From Urophycis tenuis (taxonomy: Eukaryota > Chordata > Actinopteri > Gadiformes > Phycidae), in contig JAXIVH010000195.1 in NCBI GenBank assembly GCA_036785325.1, forward strand, positions 69,501 through 133,500: DNA of 64,000 nucleotides, written 5' to 3'. How positions within the stretch are numbered: the first letter of the stretch is position 1; each line of letters opens with the position of its first letter. Both the position numbers and the translations under genes were made by a program. Below, in pieces: positions 42,241 to 53,625 of the stretch. The notes beneath the pieces are model-generated. The model searched no databases. It had not been told where the DNA came from and saw nothing but the letters and a program-made list of their open reading frames with translations.

Positions 42241-45200
42241 TCCATTTCCATTCCAAGATGGCGGCACGTGTACACGCTGCAGCCGGTGGTCTGACCACAA
42301 AGTGCAAAATTGTTGTTATATACCTGGTTATTTTGAGTCTTCTAACTAGAAACACCTTAGCACACATATCATACAGCCGACAGGAACTTATTTCCATCGG
42401 GTTACGCAATCCTGTCAACTTTATCGACGATCTCGGGACCACGGCTGAGATCGGTAAACTCGCGGGGCAAACCACGATCGCCCCCCCGCCGAGGCGCACC
42501 GAAAGGCGGTGGCAGCAGAAACGCATTCACCGCGGCTGCCGGGGAGGCCTTCGGAACAGACTTCGCCTCGCACCGCACAGGACTGCCCTTCCCAGCATCA
42601 TCCTCGCCAATGTCCGATCCCTGGTGAATAAAATGGACGAACTACGTCTGTGGATTACCACCAACAAACGGATCATGGACTGCAATCTCCTGATTTTCAC
42701 GGAAACCTGGCTTAACCCTTCCGTCCCGGATACTGCAATTAACTTGGCGGAGCGCAACGTTCTCAGAGCAGATCGGACGGCGATCTCAGGTAAGAGCAAG
42801 GGTGGGGGTCTGTGCATCTATGTCAACAATGCTTGGTGTACTGATTCTTCCATCATTGAAAGTCACTGCTCTGAGAACGCAGAATATCTCATGGTTAAAT
42901 GTAGACCCTTTTACCTACCGAGAGAATTTACATCTGCTATCATTACGGCTAGTTACATCCCCCCTGACGCTAATGCCTCGCTTGCAATGAAAGAACTGCA
43001 TTCTGCCATTAGCAAGCAACAAACTACACACCCCGATGCAGCCTTCATTGTTGCGGGTGACTTCAATCACACAAACTTAAAGTCCGTTCTCCCCAAATTT
43101 AAACAGCATGTCTCCTGCCCCACCAGGGGAGACAAAACTTTAGACCATGTTTACACTAACATGGCCGAGGCATACAAATCCATCCCCCTCCCCTACTTAG
43201 GACAATCAGACCATGTCTCTTTGTTCCTACTCCCCAAGTACTCCCCACTTATCAGACGTGTGAAGCCCACAGTGAGGACAGTCAAGATCTGGCCAGAAGG
43301 GGCAGAGGCTAAACTGCAGGAATGTTTTTCAAAACATGACTGGAGTAAGCACTCCTCGGAGGCAACCCTTGACTCCCACACGGACATCACCCTTTACACC
43401 TCCTCTGTCCTGGACTACATGAGATCCAGCACAGACAGTGTCACTACACTAAAAAGAATTATTACTTTCCCTAACCAGAAGCCATGGATGAACGGGGAGG
43501 TCCGGGCCCTGCTGAAAGCACGCAACATCGCATTCAGATCTGGGGACCGGCAGGCCTACAGCACATCCAGGGCCAACCTGAAGAGGGGCATCACCGAGGC
43601 CAAACGCAACCACAAGCTGAGGATCGAGGAGCACTTCACGAATGGCTCCGACCCCCGACGCATGTGGCAGGGCATCCAGGCCATCACAGACTACAAACCC
43701 GCTCACATCACCCCCCAATCCTGTGACGCCTCCCTACCTGAAGAACTCAACCTCTTCTATGGGCGCTTTGATACAGTCAACAAGGAGGTGGCCATCAAGG
43801 AGGTGCTCCCTGCAGGCCACCAACCCCTCACACTCTCCCCCTCCGACGTGTTTGCAGCACTGAGCAGGATCAATCCACGGAAGGCAGCTGGTCCTGATGG
43901 CGTCCCCGGACGTGTCTACAGGGCCTGCACAGAGCAGCTGACTGAGGTCTGGACTGACATCTTCAACCTGTCACTAGCCCAAGCAACTGTCCCTGAATGC
44001 CTCAAATCCACCACCATCGTGCCAGTGCCCAAACACTCCACTGCAGTTGACCTCAATGACTTCCGCCCAGTCGCGCTTACCCCCATCATCGCGAAGTGCT
44101 TCGAGAGGCTGATCCTGGGTCACATCAAATCCTGTCTACCACCCACACTGGACCCCTTTCAATTTGCCTACCGCCAGAATAGGAGTACAGAGGATGCCAT
44201 TTCCACGGCACTGCACTCCGCCCTCTCCCACCTGGACAAAAGCCATACATATGTTAGAATGCTGTTCATTGACTTCAGTTCAGCATTCAACACCATCATC
44301 CCCTCCAAACTGATCACCAAACTCCGGGATCTGAACATTGCCCCCTCCCTCCGTAACTGGATACTGGACTTCCTGACCAACAGACCGCAGTCTGTTAGGA
44401 TCAACGGTCACACTTCCTCACCCCTCACCCTGAACACTGGCGTTCCGCAGGGCTGTGTGCTGAGCCCTCTCCTGTACTCTCTCTTCACCCACGACTGCAC
44501 ACCGACACATGGTTCAAACACCATTGTGAAGTTTGCAGACGAAACAACGGTGATAGGCCTCATCAGCAACAACGATGAGTCAGCGTACAGGAAGGAGGTT
44601 CAGTGCCTAGCTGCGTGGTGCGCCGACAACAACCTGTCCCCCAACGCCACGAAGACCAAGGAGATCATCGTGGACTACAGGAAAACAAAAGGTGGCACGC
44701 ACACCCCCCTCCACATTAACGGGACGGAGGTTGAGCGGGTATCCAACTTTAAGTTTCTGGGAGTCCACATCTCCGACAGTCTATCCTGGTCCCTCAACAC
44801 CACTGCCCTAATCAAGAAGGCTCACCAGCGCCTCTTCTTCTAGAGGAGACTAAAAAAGGCCCACCTGTCTCCTCAGATCCTGGTGAACTTCTACCGCAGC
44901 ACCATAGAGAGCGTACTAACCAACTGTGTCACAGTGTGGTATGGTAACTGCTCCGCCTCGGACCGGAAAGCACTGCAGAGGGTGGTGAAAATCGCCCAAC
45001 GCATCACTGGTTCCCCACTCCCCTCCATCGAGGCTGTCCAGAGGAAGCGGTGCCTGCGTAAGGCGCGCAGCATCGCAAAGGACAGCTCTCACCCCAACCA
45101 CAGACTGTTCACCCTCCTCCCCTCTGGAAAGCGCTACAGGTCTCTGGGCACCCGGACCACCAGGTTCAGGGGAAGCTTTTTCCCCCAAGCTGTCAGCCTC

Positions 45201-45788
45201 CTGAACTCCAAACCCACATGAATATTGCCCCCCCCCCCCCCCCCCCCCCCAAGGACATACACCCCACCCCACCCATGACCTGGATCCATTTGACCCCGCC
45301 CCCCAAAGACACCCACCTCTGCCCACCCAATACCTAGTCCTAACTGCCATTGAACCCCCCACTCCCATACCCATACAACCCATACTCATCTGTTGTACCC
45401 ATTCTGTTATTCTGTTATACTGCACTAGAGCACTACTGTACCACCTGCACACTTACTTCTATTATTTGCACTACTTTTTTGCACATTGTATACTGTTTAC
45501 ACCTTACACTTTTCACTTGCATGTTATGCCACTGTGAGTAACCGTTTAATACCTCAATGATCACTACCTCCATCTGCACTGTTTGTCACTTTGTTAACTA
45601 TCTATAATTACCGTCATTTTAATAACCACTGTCACTTTTCAATTTTGCACCTTATTCTGCATTTCTGCATTTCAACCTGCACCTTAATCGCTCATTTGCA
45701 CTTCTGGTTAGAACGCCAACTGTATTTCATTGTCCCTGTACTTGTACTCTGCACAATGACAATAAAGTTGAATCTAATCTAATCTAAA
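42241..45788 (+). mobile_element. LINE E: near-intact Rex1/CR1-like LINE inserted in the tRNA array
   Basis: Flanked by AAAATGT at 42234-42240 and again just after the 3' end at about 45788, a 7-bp target duplication. The 5' end starts only 17 bp before the ORF. The 3' UTR has a C homopolymer (about 45227-45250), an AATAAA and a terminal repeat of TCTAA units. A single ORF with endonuclease and RT fills most of it and no ORF1 is visible. The exact clade is uncertain. Confidence 0.85.
42258..45221 (+). pseudogene. LINE E ORF: AP endonuclease and reverse transcriptase
   Basis: The reading frame is continuous from the ATG at 42258 to a TGA at 45219-45221 except for one TAG at 44841. Endonuclease blocks are ILANVRSLVNKMDELRLW, LLIFTETWLNPS, FIVAGDFNHTN and LGQSDHVSLF. 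RT blocks are RKAAGPDGVPGRVYRACTEQ, FRPVALTPIIAKCFERL, MLFIDFSSAFNTI and GVPQGCVLSPLLYSLFTHDC. The catalytic box reads FADE: codon GAA at 44541-44543 replaces the second Asp, which should abolish polymerisation. The post-TAG part is the conserved C-terminus (FYRSTIESVLTNCVTVWYGN). Few other lesions suggest a recent insertion. Confidence 0.88.
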
Positions 45789-45876
45789 AAAAATGTACCA
45801 ATTGTGAAGGAAATGTATTGGTCAACTGTCTAAAGTCCTGCTGCTTCCAGAAACCATGATTTAAGCAACGCACAGC

Positions 45877-45949
45877 TCCCTGGTTGTCTAGTGGTTAGGA
45901 CTCGGGCGCTCTCACCGCAGCGGCCCGGCTTCGATTCTCGGTCAGGGTA
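45877..45949 (+). pseudogene. Degraded tRNA-Glu unit (CUC-like)
   Basis: Has an extra G in the D-to-anticodon region (GACTCGGGCGC), B-box GCTTCGATTCTC and acceptor end GGGTA, so several stems mismatch. Confidence 0.85.
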
Positions 45950-46112
45950 CTTATCTTTAAGATATCAGTCCAACCAAATCTGTTGCGAACATAAATAAGT
46001 GGACTTCCACAAATGCCATCTTACTCCAAAATGTGCAAATTGTGAAGTAAATGTATTGGTCAACTGTCTAAAATCCTGCTGCTTCCAGAAGACCTGCTAA
46101 CCAACGGACAAC

Positions 46113-46183
46113 TCCCTGGTGGTCTAGTGGTTAGGATTCGGCGCTTTCACCGCGCGGCCCGGGTTCGATTCCCGGTCAGGGAA
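46113..46183 (+). pseudogene. tRNA-Glu (UUC) with 1-nt deletion
   Basis: A 71-nt copy with intact A- and B-boxes. A missing C makes the anticodon stem CGGCG/CGCGC, leaving two mismatches. It may be transcribed but is probably poorly folded. Confidence 0.75.
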
Positions 46184-46338
46184 CTTCTCTTAAAGATATC
46201 AGTCCAACCAAATCTGATGCAAAAATTAAAGAAGTTTACTTCCACAACTGTCAACTTGCCACAAAATCTACAAATTGTGAAGTTAAACTGTATAAAATCC
46301 TGCTGCTTCCGGAAAACCTCATTTAATCTGCTCACAGC

Positions 46339-46388
46339 TCCCTGGTGGTCTAGTGGTTAGGATTCGGGTTCAATTCTCGGTCAGGGAA
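46339..46388 (+). pseudogene. tRNA-Glu lacking the anticodon arm
   Basis: A 22-nt internal deletion joins GGATTCGG directly to GTTCAATTC, removing the anticodon stem-loop and variable region. Confidence 0.9.
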
Positions 46389-46553
46389 CTCGTCTTTAAG
46401 AAATCAGTCCAACCAAATCTGTTGCAAACATAAAGAAGTGGACTTCCACAACTGCCATCTTACTCCAAAATGTACAAATTGCGAAGGAAATGTATTGGTC
46501 AACTGTCTAAAATCCTGCTGCTTCCAGAAAACCTGATTTAACCAACGCACAGC

Positions 46554-46625
46554 TCCCTGGTGATGTAGTGGTTAGGATTCGGCGCTCTCACCACAGCGGC
46601 AGAGGTGGATTCCCAGTCTGGAAAC
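46554..46625 (+). pseudogene. Degraded tRNA-Glu unit
   Basis: Belongs to the decayed lineage (GGTGGATTCCCAG) but keeps GCGCTCTCAC. Confidence 0.85.
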
Positions 46626-46791
46626 TTGTCTTTAAGATATCAAACCGACCAAATCTGTTACAAACCACAAAACAAGTGATCTTCCACAATTCATATTTTT
46701 ATGTAAAAAATAAAAATTGTGAATGAATTTAACATGTGAACTGTCTAAAATCCTGCGGCGTCGGGGTCACATGGTTAAGAGAACATGCAGC

Positions 46792-46860
46792 TCCCTGGTG
46801 GTCTAGTGGTTAGGATTCGCTCTCACCGCCGCGGCCCGGGTTTGATTCCCGGTCAGGGAA
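46792..46860 (+). pseudogene. tRNA-Glu with 3-nt deletion
   Basis: GGATTCGCTCTCACC lacks GGC from the 5' anticodon stem; the B-box is GGTTTGATTCC. 69 nt. Confidence 0.85.
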
Positions 46861-47025
46861 GTCGTCTTTAAGATATCAGTCCAACCAAATATGATGCAAA
46901 AAATAAAGAAGTACTTCCACAACTGCCATCTTGCCACAAAATCTACAAATTGTGAAGTAAATCTGTTGGTAAACTGTCTAAAAATCCTGCTGCTTCCAGA
47001 AAAGCTCATTTAACCTGCTCACAGC

Positions 47026-47075
47026 TCCCTGGTGGTCAAGTGGTTAGGATTCGGGTTCGATTCCTGGTAAGGGAA
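47026..47075 (+). pseudogene. tRNA-Glu lacking the anticodon arm
   Basis: Same anticodon-arm deletion as 46339, with extra substitutions (GTCAAGTGG, GGTAAGGGAA), so the two units descend from one deleted ancestor. Confidence 0.88.
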
Positions 47076-47240
47076 CTCGTCTTTAAGATATCAGTCCAAC
47101 CAAATCTGTTGCAAACATAAAGTAGTGGACTTCCATAACTGCCATCTTACTCCAAAATGTACAAATTGTGAAGGAAATGTATTGGTCAACTGTCTAAAAT
47201 CCTGCTGCTTCCAGAAAACCTGATTTAACCAACGCACAGC

Positions 47241-47312
47241 TCCCTGGTGATCTAGTGGTTAGGATTCGACACTCTCACCACAGCGGCAGAGGTGGATTCC
47301 CAGTCTGGAAAC
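47241..47312 (+). pseudogene. Degraded tRNA-Glu unit
   Basis: Decayed-lineage copy with GACACTCTCACC and no usable B-box. Confidence 0.85.
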
Positions 47313-47478
47313 TTGTCTTTAAGATATCAGTCCGACCAATTCTGTTGCAAACCACAAAACAAGTGATCTTCCACAAGTCATATTTTTCTGCAAAATGTAA
47401 AAATCGTGAATGCATTTGACATGTGAACTGTCTAAAATCCTGCGGCCTCAGGGTCACATGGTTAAGAGAACATGAAGT

Positions 47479-47550
47479 TCCCTGGTAGTCTAGTGGGCAG
47501 GATTCGGCGCTTTCACTGCCGCGGCCCGGGTTTGATTCCCGGTCAGGGAA
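47479..47550 (+). pseudogene. tRNA-Glu (UUC)-like, weakened boxes; last unit
   Basis: A full 72-nt length with loop CTTTCAC, but the A-box region reads TAGTCTAGTGGGCAGG and the B-box GGTTTGATTCC, and one anticodon-stem pair becomes G-U. Functionality is doubtful. Confidence 0.65.
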
Positions 47551-47573
47551 CTCGACTTTAAAGATGAACTGTA

Positions 47574-48579
47574 AGTTTAGTTTTCCTCCTTCTCATTGGT
47601 ACAATAACTAAAATGGCTGAACCTTCAACATACAATAAAATTGTATGTTGAAAGTGTTGTTTTTGTTACATGGGCGCCGCCATTGTGGATTTCAACAATC
47701 AGCTACGTCACTGGAATGGTAAGCTACTCTGTGGCTAACTAGCAGCCATAGCAGGTAATTAGCCTGAAGCTAACTGAAATAGCTACGGAAAAGCAAACAA
47801 GGTCTACAGGAGGATCATACTGTATTGCCCCTGGCTGCAGTAATGAATTACGAGCACACCAATCCCGATGAAGACACACGTTTTGATATATCATTTGTCC
47901 TACAACTTTCCGAGTTGTAGGACTAGTAGCGAATCGAAATTCGTCCGGAAAAGCAATAATAACTAGAAAATTCCCTCGAGGGAAATTTCGAAAGGGCAAG
48001 GGTGATACTGCTGGTGTCCTTCACCACTGTCTCATTAATAAAGTCTGAGCTACGGCAAGCTCAGTGCAGAGATGAACTCTACTTTTAAAAGTCGCTTTAA
48101 TATGACATGGTGACAAGCGGGCTATACATGCCATTATGAACGCAGTGGTAGGGGTATGGCAAGATGCCACAGTGAGTTGAGTAATGGTGCTCCCTGACTC
48201 ATCCCAAAAAAAACAGTCAACAAAGTGAACGTAATGAAACAGTGAAATGCAAGGAACCCAACATGTCCTGAACATTTGCCTCCAAACCCTATCTAATAGC
48301 AATAACATGTAGAGACACAGAATGCCAGAATGTCGCAATGCATTCTGGGAAACACTCCAAGGCAAGCACGCGCGATGTTGACAGACGTTGAGGAAAAGAG
48401 CCATTTTCTGCCTCGGCAATGGTCTCACATTTGGGCTTATTCTGACAAAACGGTAGTTCCTATCAGAAAAAAACAAGACCATCATCGCTGTAAGGACTTC
48501 CTGAACGATTTGGTTTTTCTACAATGTTTCTAGAGTAAATATTTCGGAGACACTCGCAAGTTTAAATCAGGGCTCCGTT
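47574..48579. other. Spacer with a possible THAP-like exon scrap
   Basis: A 10-bp inverted repeat (CAACATACAA with TTGTATGTTG) lies at 47627-47651. At about 47810-47870 a plus-strand frame reads SYCIAPGCSNELRAHQ, reminiscent of the first half of a THAP domain, but a stop follows immediately. The rest, to the Copia remnant, shows no coding signal I trust. Confidence 0.3.
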
Positions 48580-51500
48580 TTGCTTCTCTTGGAAAATATT
48601 TGTATTCTGACTTGTATCCTGACTTGTAGACGGAAGGATAAACAAGATGGCGCAAGGAAGGTCGCAGATGGGAGCGGCAACGGATCTGGAGCGGAGGCAG
48701 CGGATTACGCCTTCAGGATCAAGGACGCGGACATCAGGAGTGAACAGCAGCCAGCGCGCAACATCAGAGAAAAAGGTTTGATGGTCGACACTGGTGCTAC
48801 TTCCCATATTGTTACGGATATAAGGAAGTTAAAAAGTTTTGATGACTCTTTCAAGCCGGACACGCACTGTGTTGAGCTGGTAGATGGCACCCTGTGCAGG
48901 GGTGTTGCTCAGCGCAAGGGAAATGCAGAGGTGTTCCTGGTGGACAGTACGGGGTGGTCGTGCAGAGCAACGCTGAGGGACGCGTTGTTCATACCCTCGT
49001 ACCCCCAATACATTTTTTTGGTGAAGTCAGCCACTGCGTGTGGGGCAACAGTCAGCTTTAAACAAGGACAGGACACGTTGACACATAAAGACGGTACCAG
49101 TTTCAACATCCATGTGTATGGCAAGTTGTATTATCTGCACACTGAGACTGAAGACAGTGACAAGTGTAATACTTGTCACGACATGCAGACATGGCACGAA
49201 ATATTAGGACACTGCAACTATGAAGATGTGCTCAGACTACAAAATGTGGTGAGTGGTATTAAAATCAAGGGAAAGACTGTTAAGGCTGATCAAGAGTGTG
49301 AAGTGTGTATTCAGGGAAAATTTGCGCAAACCCGAAGTAGAAATCCTGATACAAGAGCAGAGGCTCCCTTACAAATGGTGCACACAGCTAGCAGGTCCAG
49401 TAGCTAATGAGTCTATTGATGGCTACAAATATGTGCAGTCATTCACCGATGATTATTCAAATGCAGTGTTTGTATACTTTCTGAAAACAAAAAGTGATAC
49501 TGTGCAGGCAACTGAAAAGTTATTGGCTGATACCGCACCTTATGGAAAGGTAAAGTGTATAAGGTCAGACAATGGCACAGAGTTTATGTGCAAGGACTTT
49601 CAAACTCTGTTAAGAAAGAACAGTATCAAACATGAGACATCAGCCCCATACTCTCCCCACCAAAACGGTACTGCTGAAAGGGGCTGGCGTACTCTTTTTG
49701 AGATGGGCAGGTGTATGCTAATCGAAAGTGAGCTACCTAAATGTCTCTGGAACTACACTGTTCAAACAGCAGCCATAGTACGAAACAGGTGCTTTAACAA
49801 AAGAACAGGGAAGACCCCTTACCAGATGTTAACAGGTAAAATACCAGACTTGTCCAAAATGCAAAAATTTGGGTCTGAGTGTTACACATACAAAAAAAAC
49901 AAGGGAAAATTTGACTCAAAATGTGATATGGGACTTTTTGTGGGCTATGATAAAAACAGCCCTGCTTACTTGATTTACCACCCTGACACTGAAAAGGTTC
50001 AGAAGCACAGACTTGTCAAATTTGTGCACAAAGTAAATGTGGAAAGACAGACACGGATGGTTGACACAGAACCAAACGATGTCGAAGACATAATGAGACA
50101 TCCTAGGGATGACAGAGGTACACGAGAGACTTATGAGAACAGGGAGGAATCTCAGGAGTCAAGTGTAAGAGACAAAAATCCACAAGGTGGTACATCTGAT
50201 GTGTGTGACCAAGAAGAGACAAGTGAAACAAGTGGTGAATCTGTCAGTAGGAGGTATCCTGTAAGAGAGAGAAGAAAACCAAGTCACTTAGATGATTATG
50301 TATCTGACAGCGGTAATACTGATGGGCTTAATTTCACCATTGATTACTGCTACAGAGCAATGTGTGGTATCCCACATACATACACAGAAGCAATGAGGTC
50401 AGTTAACTCAAAACAATGGGTTAAAGCAATGGACGGAGAAATACAGTCATTAAAAGACAACAGAACATTTACTCTGACTACTCTGCCAAAGGGCATGAAA
50501 ACAGTGGGGGGTAAGTGGGTTTATTCTGTTAAGACTGACATTGAAGGTAAAGACAAGTACAAGGCAAGATTTGTGGCAAAAGGTTACAGTCAGAAGATGG
50601 GGATAGATTATGGTGAAACATTCTCCCCAACAGCAAACCTAACAAGTGTGAGAGTATTGCTACAAAAAGCAGTCCAGGAGAACATGCTAATCCATCAAAT
50701 GGATGTAAAAACAGCGTATTTACACGCCCCCATTGATTATGATATCTACACAGATCAACCGGAAGGTTATGAAGAAGGGGAAGGTCTTGTGTGTAAACTG
50801 GACAAATCTTTGTACGGCTTAAAGCAATCTGGTCGTAATTGGAATAGGATTTTGCATGAGTGTCTAACAGAAAATGGCTTCACACAAAACCCAGCAGACC
50901 ACTGTGTCTATGCCAAAGAGACAAAACAAGGAAAAGTGGTTATGATAATCTGGGTGGATGATTTGATAATCTCTGCCAGCAATGAGAAAATAATGATGGA
51001 TGTCAGAAAAATTCAAAATGAAAGATCTGGGTCAGCTGAAGCATTTTCTTGGTATCGATTTCACTGTATCTGAGGGATGTGTGAAGATGTCACAAGAGAC
51101 ATATGTCCACAAGATTTTGGAAAAGTTTAATATGGAAAACTGCAAACCAAGAGAAACTCCTTGTGACCAAAAACTGTGTTACACAGGAGATGCTGTTAAA
51201 ATGTGTGATGTTAAAATGTATAGAGAGGCAGTGGGCAGTCTCATATATTTAACAACATGTACACGTCCAGACTTGTGTTTTGTGGTAAGCAAGCTATCAC
51301 AGTACTTTTGTGAACCAACAGAGGAACAGTGGGTAACTGTGAAACATGTGTTAAGGTACCTCAGAGGAACTACAAACAAAGAGTTGTGTTTAAGGAAAGA
51401 CGACAGTGAGAACTTAGGCCTAGTGGCCTACAGTGATGCAGACTGGGCAGCTGATGTCGCAGACAGACACAGCACCACAGGTTACTAGTTTCATGGAAAA

Positions 51501-53059
51501 CTAAGTGTTCTGAGGGTTTGCATATTTTCATGTCATTGCCCCTTTAATTACATATTAAGGTAATTATTGGTTTATGTTAATGGGGTATTGTATCATTCAT
51601 TTCGTTTATTTGCTTTTGCTGTGTCAGTTTAGTCTATGCAACAAGTTTGGGCATTTTGTTATTTAAGAAGCCATGCAATATTATGTTCAATTGGGGTTAT
51701 TTGTTTTCCTATTTTTACTAAGATCTATTTGTTTCATGCTGATATATAATGCTGTGCGGAGTGATTAGGCTGGTCATATGTTCAGATATATGCCAGTCTC
51801 ACGCAGTCAGTCGGCGGGAATTCGCGAAGTTTGCCAGGCGGTCTGCAGCTGGAAACCGCGCGGTGCGGACGTGAAGTCGGGAGCCGCGGCAGACTCGGGA
51901 AGAACGGTGTCCACAGTTGGGTTTTGAGTATTCGTGTTTGCGCTGTCGGCAGTACGGTGTGTCGGCTGTGCGGTGTGTCGGCAGACGGAGGTTTGTCTGC
52001 CGTCCGTTCAGAGCGCTAGTGTTGGACTGGCCAGGGCTAGCAAAGTGGACGGTAGCTAGTTAGCTAGCTAGCGCGACCAACTTGTGGAAGAGAGTGCGCG
52101 CCCAGGAGCACGCGCCCGCGGCCCAGTCGCCAGAGGGACCCAGGAAGAGGCTGGTTTTCCCCCGATCCAGACGAGGTTCGTGAGGCGGGTTCAATTCCCC
52201 CCTACCAGGCAGCACCGCCAATCTTCACCCCATCTACAAGGGAGGTGTCCCCCCTCTCCAACGTCCCCTTTGTATCCGGCAGTTTCAACTCACCCCCTTC
52301 CCCCCCCCCCCACTCCATGTGCACCAACGATCCAGCTGCGCCGCACTACGAGCGCGAGGACATTCGTCAGGCCCACCGAAGGGCCTCAGGTCGGACTGTG
52401 TGTGTGTGTGGGCTGTGTGAGAAAGTTAAAGGGAGGGTACAGCATTGGGGAGGTAGAGTGTAAGTGTGGATTAAAGTGTTTGTATGGCAATGTGTAATGT
52501 GTGTTTCTAGGGCAGCTAGTATGTAATATTGGGTTCTGTGTTAAATTGTTAAACTTAGTTTTAGTCTCCTCTCACTCTTATTTAAATACGTACACAGGTT
52601 TATTATATTATTTGGTTATCTGGTTATAAATGCATTGAGTCAGATTACATCCCTTTGGTAATTATAGTCCTTTATAGGCTCCGGTACTTTCTACAGTACA
52701 CTAAGAAACAGCCCACAGTGGCGCTTTCAACCTGTGAGGCAGAATACATGGCTCTAGCCTCTACTATGCAGGAGTGTATATACCTAGAGCAACTGTTGGA
52801 AAACATTGATGACTACAAATACACACAAACAGTAGTGTATGAGGACAACCAGGGAACAATCGCTTTAGCCAAAAACCCTGTAAACAGACAGAGGTGCAAG
52901 CATGTGGATATCAAGTATCATTTCATAAGATCCATTGTGAACGAGGAGAAAGTGAACCTGGTATATTGTGCTACTGAGGAAATGGTCGCAGATGTCATGA
53001 CCAAACCTGCCACTAGATCAAAACTGCAAACTTTTACAAGTGTGATGTTTGGTGTCTAG
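48580..53059 (+). pseudogene. Copia Pol polyprotein (protease, integrase, RT, RNase H)
   Basis: The 48580 frame has the protease signature VDTGATSHIV and the integrase zinc-binding histidines and cysteines (WHEILGHCNYEDV, then CEVC). A small deletion near 49385-49395 shifts the frame. The next frame (to 51073) has the integrase core (SFTDDYSNAVFVYF, IRSDNGTEF, PYSPHQNGTAERGWRT) and RT (KWVYSVKTD, ARFVAKGYSQ, QMDVKTAYLHAPI, IIWVDDLII). A second shift near 51010-51030 leads to the connection and RNase H start (GSLIYLTTCTRPDL, AYSDADWAAD). After the solo LTR, RNase H resumes (QPTVALSTCEAEYMAL, YEDNQGTIALAKN, KHVDIKYHFI) and ends at 53059. Confidence 0.88.
51506..52700. mobile_element. Solo LTR, 1195 bp, with 5-bp target duplication
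   Basis: Starts TGTTCTGAGG and ends CTACAGTACA, within TG...CA boundaries, flanked by CTAAG at 51501-51505 and 52701-52705. No internal retroviral or Pol sequence is present, so it is the product of LTR-LTR recombination. The interior includes a GC-rich segment (about 51810-52250) and C-runs. Family unknown (ERV or Gypsy). It lies between the Copia RNase H residues SWKTK and KKQPTVALS. Confidence 0.85.
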
Positions 53060-53156
53060 AAGAGTGGGAGAGATCGACATCTGTACTGTATCCTGTTGTG
53101 TGAAATTTTAGTGTTTTTTTTTTTTTTGATGTGTACAACCTGAGTTCAAGTGGGGG

Positions 53157-53398
53157 TGTTAAAATATTTTTTTGTACTCAGGTTGCAGTGCTTATTTTGC
53201 ACCATAAGAGGGCGCAGGTTTTTTTTTTTTTGTTTAAGGTCACGCAGTCCATATAAGAGAGCAGAGGATTCTGGAAGTTCGTCCCTCCATGTTAAGAGAA
53301 GCAAATGCACGTTTTGTATTATAGTCTTTAATAAAAGAGCCCAAACAAGAGCCCAAACAAGAGCCCAAAAGTGTTTCTTGCCTCCGTTGACTCTCTTC
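53157..53398 (+). repeat. Copia 3' LTR
   Basis: Begins TGTTAAAATA immediately after the polypurine tract. It contains TATATAAGAGAGC-like promoter DNA near 53250 and AATAAA at about 53331, followed by three GAGCCCAAACA-type repeats. The right boundary at about 53398 is approximate. Confidence 0.65.
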
Positions 53399-53625
53399 AA
53401 GTTCAAGTTCAAATATTGAGATATTGATTTTCCATCTGAATCATCAGAATGGTTGACATTGAAATCTTGATGCAAAATAGATGTTGAATCACCATTGCCA
53501 AACTGATGAAACCCGACATTGACAGCAGTGATGTTGAAACAACATTGATACATAGGTGTCCTTTATGATTGATCTATCATTGATATTTGGTTTACCGGGT
53601 GATAATTGTAATGTTGAAAAGTCAT

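Larger units (their letters stand above)
37975..47573 (+). repeat. Tandem array of tRNA-Glu units, ~237-bp period, interrupted by LINE E
   Basis: Twenty-six tRNA-Glu units or remnants lie in the same orientation, each with a related spacer of about 165 bp (recurring words GATATCAGTCC, AACTGTCTAAA, CTGCTTCCAGAAA). Starts at 38765, 39476, 40187 and 40898 are exactly 711 bp apart, marking a three-unit higher-order repeat (intact, intact, degraded). The array is split by LINE E, which duplicated AAAATGT. Units after 45788 are more diverged. Such arrays arise by unequal crossover. Confidence 0.92.
48580..53398 (+). mobile_element. Ty1/Copia retrotransposon, 5'-truncated, with nested solo LTR
   Basis: The Pol order is protease, integrase, RT, RNase H, which is Copia-type. 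A polypurine tract (AAGTGGGGG) directly precedes a 3' LTR beginning TGTTAAAATA at 53157. No 5' LTR, primer-binding site or gag is found upstream of 48580. The RNase H region is interrupted by the solo LTR 51506-52700. It is dead by truncation and two frameshifts. Confidence 0.85.

Noticed and set aside
41542..42349. ORFs of 95 and 106 residues overlapping tRNA units
   Set aside because: They are accidental frames across tRNA genes and spacers and share only the tRNA-derived residues.
38053..47550. CRISPR-like regular spacing of near-identical 72-bp repeats
   Set aside because: The repeats fold as tRNA-Glu with A and B boxes, spacers are themselves repeated, and the genome is eukaryotic.
47739..48485. 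Minus-strand ORFs of 86 and 154 residues
   Set aside because: No motif, and both cross the THAP-like scrap and AT-rich spacer without conserved features.
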